Below are positions 37,378 to 45,095 of a stretch of 64,000 nt of DNA, piece by piece. The notes under the pieces were generated by a model that saw only the letters and a list, made by a program, of their open reading frames with translations, was not told the origin of the DNA and made no database searches. The stretch comes from Paenarthrobacter sp. AR 02 (GTDB taxonomy: Bacteria > Actinomycetota > Actinomycetes > Actinomycetales > Micrococcaceae), in the NCBI RefSeq assembly GCF_021538675.1, contig NZ_JAJUKH010000001.1, positions 372,001-436,000 on the forward strand, written 5' to 3'. The translations under genes and the position numbers were made by a program. Positions within the stretch are counted from its first letter, which is position 1. Each line of letters starts with the position of its first letter.

Positions 37378-38300
37378 AAGTACTGATCGCCGACGACGAC
37401 CAGATCTCCCGGATGATCACCAAGGCCGCCGTCGAACAGTCGGGCCACGAATGCCTCGTGGCCGTGGACGGTGACTCAGCCTGGGAGCTGTACCTGGCGC
37501 ACGCACCGGAGGCGGTGGTCACCGACCTGATGATGCCCGGCATGAACGGGCTTGATCTGTGCAGGGCGATCCGTTCCTCCGAGGATGACAACTACACCTA
37601 CGTGATCCTGGTGACCTCGCATGGATCACGGAAGGACGTGCTCGCGGGAATGGAAGCCGGGGCGGACGATTACGTCACCAAGCCCCTGGACCCCTTCAAC
37701 CTGCACATCCGGCTCCTTGCTGCGCAGCGGATCACGTCCTTGCACTCCGACCTTGCCAAGTATCGGACCGCCCTGAGCAACCAGGCCCGGACTGATCCCC
37801 TGACCAAGCTGCACAACAGGCTCAAGCTGACCGAAGACCTCGGCGAACTGCACAATCCGGCCGGCAACACGCCCAAGGACTACTGCCTCGCCATGGTGGA
37901 CGTGGACAACTTCAAGAGCTACAACGACATCTACGGGCACCAGGCAGGCGATGCCGCCCTGGTCGCCATCGCCGCCACCTTGGCCCGCGAAGTCCGGGAA
38001 ACCGACGGCGTCTACCGCTTTGGCGGCGAAGAATTCCTGCTGGTGCTGGGGGAACAGTCAGAGGAAACCGCCGCCGTGATCCTGGAACGGGTCCGATCCG
38101 CCGTGCACGGTTTACAGATCGAGCACTCGGGCGACCCCGACGGTGTCCTGACCATCAGCGCCGGAGTGGCTGCCTTCGACGAAGGGCATCGGGCCGGCGC
38201 TGAGCAGCTCCTGCGCGAGGCTGACCTCGCCCTGTATGCGGCCAAGGCGTCCGGCCGGAACCGTGTGACGCTCGCGAGCGCCCTCACCGCTGAGCGTTGA
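37374..38300 (+). CDS. Response regulator with GGDEF domain (PleD/WspR-like diguanylate cyclase)
   Basis: 308 residues. Receiver domain: acidic pocket ADDDQ (7-9), phospho-acceptor VVTDLMMPG (Asp51), TSHG and KPLD. The GGDEF domain carries RTDPLTKLHNR, AMVDVDNFKSYNDIYGHQAGD and the active-site variant GGEEF. ATG overlaps the kinase stop (ATGA), so it is the likely output of that phosphorelay, making c-di-GMP from GTP. Its last 17 bases overlap the convergent PIG-L gene. Confidence 0.92.
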   Translation: MKVLIADDDQISRMITKAAVEQSGHECLVAVDGDSAWELYLAHAPEAVVTDLMMPGMNGLDLCRAIRSSEDDNYTYVILVTSHGSRKDVLAGMEAGADDYVTKPLDPFNLHIRLLAAQRITSLHSDLAKYRTALSNQARTDPLTKLHNRLKLTEDLGELHNPAGNTPKDYCLAMVDVDNFKSYNDIYGHQAGDAALVAIAATLAREVRETDGVYRFGGEEFLLVLGEQSEETAAVILERVRSAVHGLQIEHSGDPDGVLTISAGVAAFDEGHRAGAEQLLREADLALYAAKASGRNRVTLASALTAER

Positions 38301-39093
38301 TCACACCGGGAACAAAGTACGTTTCCGGTTTTACGGGGATTTCGCCGTCGGGGAAGAGTGCGTCAGCTTGCGTGGCGTACTCCCTGATCCGAGGCGGCTT
38401 CGCGGACAGCCCCTGCTCCCATGACCACGGCACGAAGCCCAGGCCCTGCATATGGGGTTCGTCCGGTTGCTGGGTCAGGTCGTAAGGAAAATCCGAGTAC
38501 AGGACCAGGTTGTCCGGGTGGCCTTCGCCGAGCTCACGGGTAATGAGGTGGTCCACGTGCTTGCCCACTCCCGCAGGGCAAAAGAGCAGCTCGGCTTTTG
38601 TTTGGGCCAGGAGCTCGGCGACGTCGGTGCGAAGGTTCCGGATGAGCGAGCTGTCACCCCTTGCTATCCGGCCCATGGCGATATCGAACCGGTACGTGGG
38701 GTAGCGGTGGGTGAACTCGGGGAGGAGTCTTTCCCAGGCGCTGCTTCCCATCCGTACGGGCTTTCGGCGGCGCCGGAAGAGGGCGTCGACCTCCCCCAGA
38801 TGGATGGACTGGATGCCCATTCCTTCCAGGACGGCCCTGTCCTCCGCTTGCCGGGCCGCGTACAGCTGGGCGCCGTCGCCGATGGTGCACTGGCGCAAGA
38901 AGGAACGGGCTGCCCTGGTATGGGGCTGATGCGCGGCCTCAGTGAAAATCGTTGCCACGATGATCTGACGGCCGTGGGCTTGCGCCTCCATGAGCGCACC
39001 GCACGACAACACCGCGTCATCCAGGTGGGGTGAAAGGAACAACCATGGCGCGTCGCCTTCCAGCGAACGTTCGATCCTGGTCCGGTACGGCAT
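38284..39093 (-). CDS. PIG-L/LmbE-family deacetylase
   Basis: 269 residues. The zinc motif SPHLDDAVLSCGAL (about 20-33) and the distal GVGKHVDHLITREL are diagnostic for N-acetylglucosaminyl deacetylases. No signal peptide. It is last in a minus-strand cluster with two GT4 enzymes, a flippase and a GT2, so it probably deacetylates an amino sugar of that cluster's product or precursor. Confidence 0.88.
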   Translation of the reverse strand: MPYRTRIERSLEGDAPWLFLSPHLDDAVLSCGALMEAQAHGRQIIVATIFTEAAHQPHTRAARSFLRQCTIGDGAQLYAARQAEDRAVLEGMGIQSIHLGEVDALFRRRRKPVRMGSSAWERLLPEFTHRYPTYRFDIAMGRIARGDSSLIRNLRTDVAELLAQTKAELLFCPAGVGKHVDHLITRELGEGHPDNLVLYSDFPYDLTQQPDEPHMQGLGFVPWSWEQGLSAKPPRIREYATQADALFPDGEIPVKPETYFVPGVINAQR

Positions 39094-40242
39094 TCAAGCC
39101 CTTTCATGGGTAGTGGGTCTGCGCTGGTCCGTGTGGGCGTCACTGAGCGCGGCCAAGGAGTCGATGTAGGACTGGGCCTGCTTCGCGGCAAGGGCGTCCC
39201 AGTTGTAGCCGGTCGCAAACTCCCGCCCGAGCGCGGCCGCCTGTTCCAATCCCGGCTGGGCGTATCTGATGGCGATTTCCTCCGCGAAGGCATCCACATC
39301 GAAGGCTTCCACGAGCCACCCCGCGCCGGGCGGCACGATTTCACGGAGGCAAGGGATGTTGAAAGTGATCACAGGGGTGCCGGTGGCCAACGCATCGATA
39401 GCCACCAGGCCGAACGTCTCATGGCGTGAAGGCACCACCATCAGCCGGGCATTGCTGAGCGCCCGGAACTTCTCCTCGCCGCTAAGCCAGCCGAGCATCC
39501 TTACCCTGTGGGTGAGCCCCGCATCACGGATGGCCTCCCGAAGCCGTGCTTCGTCCGGGCCTGAACCCGCAATCAGCAAATCGCCATTAACACGGTCGCA
39601 GCACCGGCTCCAGGCTGCCAAGAGAAGGTCCAGGCCCTTGTGCCCATACTCCAAGCGGCCGATGAAGAGGACATCCTTGCCCAAGCGCGGCTCCGGTATC
39701 CATGCGGCCGGGTCAACCCCGTTACCAATCACGTCCACTTGGACGTCCGGGTTTATTCCTGTCAGGCGGTCCGCTATTCCTTGCGAAACGGAGATCAGGC
39801 GTCGGTGCTTCCGGACACCCAGGCGTTCCATCCAATGCAGAGGCAGTTTGTACTGCCGCGCCTTATCCTCGGCATGCAACCACTGCACCACACCCACGGT
39901 AGGGCGGCCCGTCCACAACGGCGCGGCCATGGTGGAGAACGGGGCGAAGAAATCTTCCACCACCAAATCCGCCATTTCACGCCGCCGACGAACCTCGAAA
40001 GGCAAGCGCGCCACGTACGCCACCACGCGGCTCAGCCTGTTCCTTCCCGAACCGAACCCGATGGGTACATAGTGCACACCGTCCTGGACCCGTTCCTGCC
40101 AGCCCGGGTAACGGGTGGTCACCACCGTGACGTGGAAACCTTGCGCTGCAAGGCGGCGGTTGATCTCGTGGGTACGGACGGAACCCCCACCCGCGCCGGG
40201 CATTTGCGGGTCCTCAAAACCCAGATGCAGAACCCTCATCAT
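39094..40242 (-). CDS. GT4-family glycosyltransferase
   Basis: 382 residues of GT-B fold. Acceptor-side start VLHLGFEDPQMPGAGGGSVRTHEINRRL; donor-side VLFIGRLEYGHKGLDLLLAAW and ETFGLVAIDALATGTPVIT (EX7E motif). Cytoplasmic. The double ATG at the start overlaps the flippase stop; the deacetylase start follows this stop directly. Confidence 0.88.
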   Translation of the reverse strand: MMRVLHLGFEDPQMPGAGGGSVRTHEINRRLAAQGFHVTVVTTRYPGWQERVQDGVHYVPIGFGSGRNRLSRVVAYVARLPFEVRRRREMADLVVEDFFAPFSTMAAPLWTGRPTVGVVQWLHAEDKARQYKLPLHWMERLGVRKHRRLISVSQGIADRLTGINPDVQVDVIGNGVDPAAWIPEPRLGKDVLFIGRLEYGHKGLDLLLAAWSRCCDRVNGDLLIAGSGPDEARLREAIRDAGLTHRVRMLGWLSGEEKFRALSNARLMVVPSRHETFGLVAIDALATGTPVITFNIPCLREIVPPGAGWLVEAFDVDAFAEEIAIRYAQPGLEQAAALGREFATGYNWDALAAKQAQSYIDSLAALSDAHTDQRRPTTHERA

Positions 40243-42635
40243 TGCCTTTCCGTTCTGTAGACCTTGCTGGCCGTGGAGAACCGCGCAGCAAGCTCCACCA
40301 CCATCACTGCCCCGCAGATTGCACCAGCCACCGCAACTGCGTACACGAACTGTTCAGTGAGCGTTCCCAGCAGTGCGGACCAGGCGCCCGATGCCCCCAA
40401 CGCCAGGCCACCCAATCCGAGGAGACGCCGTCCAGCGTGGCCGCTGAAACACAAAACAACGCCTGCCAAAGCGCACCACACCAGCAGGGCGTGCCCCGTG
40501 CCGCTGAGTCCGATCACCGCTTTGGCAATCCGCGGCACTCCTTGGAACCCGTGGCCTGTGGCGTAGCCGTGGGTGGCCGCCACCATGACGTAATCCGCGT
40601 ACAGCACCACCGCGAAACCTGTGACCATCACGGCCTGGCGCCACGAAAGGGTCCTCTTCCACACCGTTGCTACGATCACGGGGGCCACGACCCAGATGAA
40701 GGACACGTCCAGGCTGATGGCGCAATAGCCCAATAAGACCCCGGCCCCCGCCGGCTTCAGGAAAGACTGCCACCCGGCCGGGACACCAGCCCCGGGACCT
40801 GTGAGGAGCAAAGGCGCCGCGAGTGCCGCCACCATCCCTGACGCCTCAAGGAATGTCGGGTTTCCGATGCGCAAGAGCAACGGTTCGACGATCACCACCA
40901 CGGCGGCCAGCCACGCGGCAGCAGTTGACGACAGCCTGCGTGCTACCAGGAAACACAGCCCCACCCCCACAGCGCCCATCACAGCGTCCAGCCAGCGAAA
41001 TTGGAACGCCGCTTCCATGCCCTCGCCAAACCTGAACGTGAGCCCGAACGCTGCGGCAACCACCACGATAAATGCGGTCAGGTTGCCTGCGAGCGCCCGG
41101 GCAGCCCACGTGGGCCGTGTTTTCACCGTGGAGCGGCGACCGGAGGTACCGGTATGGTCACCGGCCGGACGACGCCGGGCCACCCTGAAGTCGTTCTTGT
41201 GGGGCAAAAGGTTTCGTTGGTGTGCCAGGACCGCGACCCCGCTGATTCCGGCCAGGACGAGCCACAGCAGGGGCTGCAGCCAGGAAGCAACTGCCAGGAC
41301 GACGATCAGGCCGGCCGCCAGCAGTATGAACTGTCCGGCACCCTTCGCGGGGCGGGCTTCCGTCAGCACGGGCCACGCCAAAACCACCAAAACCACCCCT
41401 GACAGGACCGCCCCCACCGCTGAGCCCACGGCCAGGCCGGTGACTGCATCCAACTGCCATCCGGCCCATAGTCCGCCCACCACCAGGAGGCACGAACATG
41501 CCAATCCCAACTGGCAACGGCGATAGGCACGCATGGCCAGGAGGATGGTGGACAGGACCATCAGGACTGCATAGCCAAGGCCCGAGGCGGCAAGCCACGG
41601 CAGCAGCTGGAGGGAACCGTGGTATTTCGGTGGAACTATGATGCCCGCCATGACGGGCGGTGCCGTGGCGATGATGGCGAAAGCGACAACCACGAGCTGC
41701 CCGAAGGAGGCAAAAGATGCACGCAGCACCTCCTCTGTCCTGGCGCCGGGGGTGCGCAACAGGGGAAATGCCACCAAAGCCGTTCCAGCCGCCACGTAGA
41801 CAGGACCCTTGGCGATGGTGGCCAGCGCCTGAAACCCCGCAGCCGCGGCAGAGCCGTTGTCCAGGAACCCCACCACCACGACATCGACTCCCACCAGCAC
41901 CGACACGACGCACAGTACGGAAGCGATATCGCTGGTTTCGGCCCATCTCCATTTGTCGAGGAGCACTCGTGGCCTCCAACGGAGGTCCCGGTAGAACGAC
42001 CGTGGCACCACCAAGGGCGCGAAACACGCCACGACGAAGCCCAGGACTGCTCCCCCGGCACCCCACGCCATCACGATCACCAGAAGGCTGAAGAGCAGCC
42101 TGAGGACTACCTCACCTATGGTGGACGCTGCGTACCACCTGAAGCGGAGCTCGCCCTGCAACCATCCGGCGGGCGCATTGACAATGAAGATTGCCAAGGC
42201 AGCCAAAGCCACTGCGGCCGCCAGCGCAGGCGTTGCCAGCGCCAGGGTCACTGTCCCGGTGACGATTGCCGCCAGCAGGCCTGCCAGGAAGGAGACGAAG
42301 ACCGAGAAAGCTACTCCGTCCTGCCGTTCCCGGGAACCTTCGGGATGGACCGCGACCACATGCGACAAGGGCAGCGGGACCAGCGCATTGGCGACGATTC
42401 CCACCACACCCAGAATCATCGCGGCCGCGGCGAACAGTGTGTAATCCGCCGTCCCCAGCATGTTCGCCATGACAAGGGTGCAGGCATAGCTCACCACCCC
42501 CACGATCCCCGCCGAGACCGCAAGGAAGCCGCTGTTCTCCGCGATCTTTACGTCCTCAGCGGGCGCTTTGTCCCGGCGTTCGGCCCTTGGCCTGGTGGGC
42601 ACGCCAGTGACTGGTCTTTCCAGGTACACCTCCAC
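40239..42635 (-). CDS. Fused membrane protein: flippase-like N-half and polytopic C-half
   Basis: 798 residues, nearly all hydrophobic. Residues about 30-480 resemble an oligosaccharide flippase of the MOP/Wzx type (AENSGFLAVSAGIVGVVSYACTLVMANMLGTADYTLFAAAAMILG start, about 12-14 helices). After a basic loop (about 482-515) a second block of about nine helices follows, with AISLDVSFIWVV; it looks like a GT-C-like or polymerase-like membrane domain, but I see no catalytic motif I can name. Flippases are usually near 450-500 residues, so this is about 300 longer. Likely translocates (and perhaps modifies) lipid-linked glycan. Confidence 0.75.
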   Translation of the reverse strand: MEVYLERPVTGVPTRPRAERRDKAPAEDVKIAENSGFLAVSAGIVGVVSYACTLVMANMLGTADYTLFAAAAMILGVVGIVANALVPLPLSHVVAVHPEGSRERQDGVAFSVFVSFLAGLLAAIVTGTVTLALATPALAAAVALAALAIFIVNAPAGWLQGELRFRWYAASTIGEVVLRLLFSLLVIVMAWGAGGAVLGFVVACFAPLVVPRSFYRDLRWRPRVLLDKWRWAETSDIASVLCVVSVLVGVDVVVVGFLDNGSAAAAGFQALATIAKGPVYVAAGTALVAFPLLRTPGARTEEVLRASFASFGQLVVVAFAIIATAPPVMAGIIVPPKYHGSLQLLPWLAASGLGYAVLMVLSTILLAMRAYRRCQLGLACSCLLVVGGLWAGWQLDAVTGLAVGSAVGAVLSGVVLVVLAWPVLTEARPAKGAGQFILLAAGLIVVLAVASWLQPLLWLVLAGISGVAVLAHQRNLLPHKNDFRVARRRPAGDHTGTSGRRSTVKTRPTWAARALAGNLTAFIVVVAAAFGLTFRFGEGMEAAFQFRWLDAVMGAVGVGLCFLVARRLSSTAAAWLAAVVVIVEPLLLRIGNPTFLEASGMVAALAAPLLLTGPGAGVPAGWQSFLKPAGAGVLLGYCAISLDVSFIWVVAPVIVATVWKRTLSWRQAVMVTGFAVVLYADYVMVAATHGYATGHGFQGVPRIAKAVIGLSGTGHALLVWCALAGVVLCFSGHAGRRLLGLGGLALGASGAWSALLGTLTEQFVYAVAVAGAICGAVMVVELAARFSTASKVYRTERQ

Positions 42636-42649
42636 GTAGGGACCGCCCG

Positions 42650-44092
42650 CTACTGGCCATCTACGGCATCGACGGGAGCAAAGGAACTCCCGGGACCCGC
42701 AAGCAAGGTGTTGGGTCCTGCCGGACGGAGTTCAACGGTCTCCACGCCAATCTGTTTCAGGGCAGCGAAGGCCTCGAACTCGTCACGGCCTTTCATCATG
42801 ACCGAAATATGGCCGTCGTCCGTCAGCGCTACTTCGTCTGTTGCCCTTAGGACAGCCCTGAGGTCCGCCCCCTCCGGCAGTTCGAAACGAACCAGCGTGG
42901 AAAGATCCGAGTGCGAGGAGCGCAGGTCCCCGCCCTCGCGTCGTGCCTTTTCCTCCTCCAGCAGGACACCGGTGAGGAGCCTGGTGCTGCGGTCCCAGGT
43001 GAAGCAGCTCGCCCATTCCTTGCATTCCACGGAAACGTCCCTGGCTGCGTCAGGCTCGGCCAGGGCCGACAACGCCTCGACCAAGGCCGCCCCAAACTCT
43101 TTGGGGGTATCGGCCAACCATCCGGTCCTGCCGTCCAGCACGGAGTCCCTAATACCGGGTACGCGCAAGCCCAGGCAGGGCACGCCCCACGCTGCGGCCT
43201 CGATGACTGAGCATCCCCAGCCCTCCGAGGCCGAGGTGGAGGCAGTAAGCCAGGCCCTGCCCAGCAGTTCGTCACGGACGTCGTTGGGCTGGTACCCGTG
43301 GAACGTCACCGCATGGTCCAGCCCCAGGTCCATGGCCAACTGCTGCAGGCGTGCCCGTTCCGGGCCGTCGCCGACGATGTCCATCCGCAGTTTGGGGATG
43401 CTCCTTGCGGCCACTGCGAATTGTCCCAGCAGCAGGTCCAGCCGTTTGTGCGGAACCAAGCGGCTGACGACGGCGATGGTGGGCCTGAGCGCGCGGGCGG
43501 AAACCTCGTGCGGGCTATCAATGGTGCCGTTGGGCACCACGTGGATCGGTCCGGTGAACCCTAGCTTGCGAAGTTCCAACCGCGTGGAGGCAGAGACCGC
43601 CACGATGGAGCGCTGCCCGTACACGGACTTGGCCCCTGAGCTTTCCAGGAACCGGCCCACCGCGGCCATGGGTGGAGAGAACTTGGTCCGGAACTGTTCC
43701 TGATGGACATGGTGGATCAGCTGGATGATCGGAATATCCCGCCGCAGGAACAAAGGCGAGAAGAACGGAATTCCGTTCTGGCAATCCACTACGGCATCAA
43801 ACTGCCCACTGGTCCGCAGAAGCCGCATTGCCGAATGCGCATAAATGGAGAGGGTTCCGCCTCCGCGCAGAATGCGGATGCCGTCAATGAGGTCCTCCGC
43901 CGACTGACCGGCGTCGCGTCCCGTGAACCAGGTGACCTGTACTCCGTGCTGCACCCATCTCTTGGAGATTTCATGCATGTATTGCTCCGCGCCACCAGCC
44001 TGTGAGTGCTTGATGTCGCGCCAGTTGAGGACAAGCAGATGCTTCCCCGCCAGCCGGGAAGGAGAGTTCAGGTCGGGTAGAGCAAAGGTCAT
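42650..44092 (-). CDS. GT4-family glycosyltransferase
   Basis: 480 residues from ATG 44092, which overlaps the GT2 stop (ATGA); upstream codons in frame fall in that gene. GT-B pattern: HLLVLNWRDIKHSQAGGAEQYMHEISKRW start, VVSRLVPHKRLDLLLGQF and ASEGWGCSVIEAAAWGVPCLGL near the donor site. The C-terminal about 90 residues are an extra domain of unknown role (TLVRFELPEGADLRAVLRATDEV...). Acts in the second glycan cluster. Confidence 0.85.
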   Translation of the reverse strand: MTFALPDLNSPSRLAGKHLLVLNWRDIKHSQAGGAEQYMHEISKRWVQHGVQVTWFTGRDAGQSAEDLIDGIRILRGGGTLSIYAHSAMRLLRTSGQFDAVVDCQNGIPFFSPLFLRRDIPIIQLIHHVHQEQFRTKFSPPMAAVGRFLESSGAKSVYGQRSIVAVSASTRLELRKLGFTGPIHVVPNGTIDSPHEVSARALRPTIAVVSRLVPHKRLDLLLGQFAVAARSIPKLRMDIVGDGPERARLQQLAMDLGLDHAVTFHGYQPNDVRDELLGRAWLTASTSASEGWGCSVIEAAAWGVPCLGLRVPGIRDSVLDGRTGWLADTPKEFGAALVEALSALAEPDAARDVSVECKEWASCFTWDRSTRLLTGVLLEEEKARREGGDLRSSHSDLSTLVRFELPEGADLRAVLRATDEVALTDDGHISVMMKGRDEFEAFAALKQIGVETVELRPAGPNTLLAGPGSSFAPVDAVDGQ

Positions 44093-44862
44093 GGTGTTGC
44101 TTTCTGGAGTTGAAGCACCGAGGCAAAGCTGGCAACTCCGTCCTGGAAAGGGCGGAACGTAGACTCCGCACCATCGGTCCACGCCACCGGCAGTTCGATA
44201 ATGCTGGCGTCGTTGTCCTGGAGCCGAAGAAGGAGCTCGACATCAAAGGCGAACCCGGTGCTCCGGCACTGCACCATGGCAGCTGTCAGGGCATCGCGTT
44301 CAAAAAATTTGAAGCCGCACTGGGTGTCCTGGATGCCCTTGACCTTGGACCGGGTCAGGACCCGGAATGCCGTGCCGCCCATCCGGCGACCGATGTGCTG
44401 GGGACGCACAAAGGTGGAGCCAGGAGCATGGCGGGATGCGATGACGGCTGCTGCCCCGTTGGACAGATGGGACATGGTTTCAGTGAGCGTTTCCAGGGGA
44501 GTGGCCAGATCGGCGTCAAAGAAGCCTGTGAACCTGGACGTTCCGCTGAGGAGACCGCGGCGGACTGCCGCTCCCTTGCCGCGGCGCGAACAACCCACCA
44601 CGGAGATGGGTACCATGCCCCCTTTCTCACGGGAGATCCTGCGGACAACCGCAGCCGTTTCATCAACGCTGCCGTTGTCCACCACCACGATGCGTGATGA
44701 CCAGGGCTGGGTAGCCAGGAAATCGGCCGTCTGCCGGAGGGTGCCTGGAATTCTGGCGGCCTCGTTGTAAGCCGGGATGATAACCTCGAGATCCACGCGG
44801 GAGCGCCGCCAAGTCTCTGAATGTCGACGCGCTTGGAGACCTCCTCTCCTTCCGATGTGCAT
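44089..44862 (-). CDS. GT2-family polyprenyl-phosphate-type glycosyltransferase
   Basis: GT-A fold: DLEVIIPAYNEAARI, RIVVVDNGSVDET, GKGAAVRRGLLSG, FFDADLATPLE (DxD-type metal site) and QDTQCGFKFFERDAL, like DPM1/GtrB-type enzymes that load a sugar onto polyprenyl phosphate. ATG 44862 gives 257 residues, but the start is uncertain: a good AGGAGAGGAGG ribosome-site-like stretch lies at about 44840-44851, with no in-frame start at proper distance downstream. First gene of the second glycan cluster. Confidence 0.78.
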   Translation of the reverse strand: MHIGRRGGLQARRHSETWRRSRVDLEVIIPAYNEAARIPGTLRQTADFLATQPWSSRIVVVDNGSVDETAAVVRRISREKGGMVPISVVGCSRRGKGAAVRRGLLSGTSRFTGFFDADLATPLETLTETMSHLSNGAAAVIASRHAPGSTFVRPQHIGRRMGGTAFRVLTRSKVKGIQDTQCGFKFFERDALTAAMVQCRSTGFAFDVELLLRLQDNDASIIELPVAWTDGAESTFRPFQDGVASFASVLQLQKATP

Positions 44863-45064
44863 ACTGTGGGATTGCAGCGGAACCATCTGAGCCTCCAAAT
44901 ATCCAGGTAGCGGGTACGAAAACATGCCCGCAATATATGGAGTGGCGTAACCCTGCAAGTCATGACGCCAATCCCGGTTTGCCGTCCACGTGGTGGACCC
45001 GCCCCTACCGCGAATCCAACCTCGCTTCGAACGCATCCGGGCGCTCTGAGCGAAATTGCTGGTT

Positions 45065-45095
45065 GGTTGTCGGAGGCCGTCTATAGAGTTGCCAC
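45065..45095 (+). promoter_or_regulatory. Promoter for a leaderless ptrB transcript
   Basis: TATAGA at 45082-45087 ends 8 bases before the ATG at 45096; a TTG-rich region (about 45060-45070) gives only a poor -35. Transcription would begin at or next to the start codon. No ribosome site is present, in agreement. Confidence 0.45.

Noticed and set aside
41619..43703. Long + strand open frame (about 690 codons) opposite the flippase and GT4 genes
   Set aside because: Antisense to two well-supported genes with clear domains and overlaps; the translation is Arg/His/Gly-rich without domains, as expected from high-GC antisense frames.
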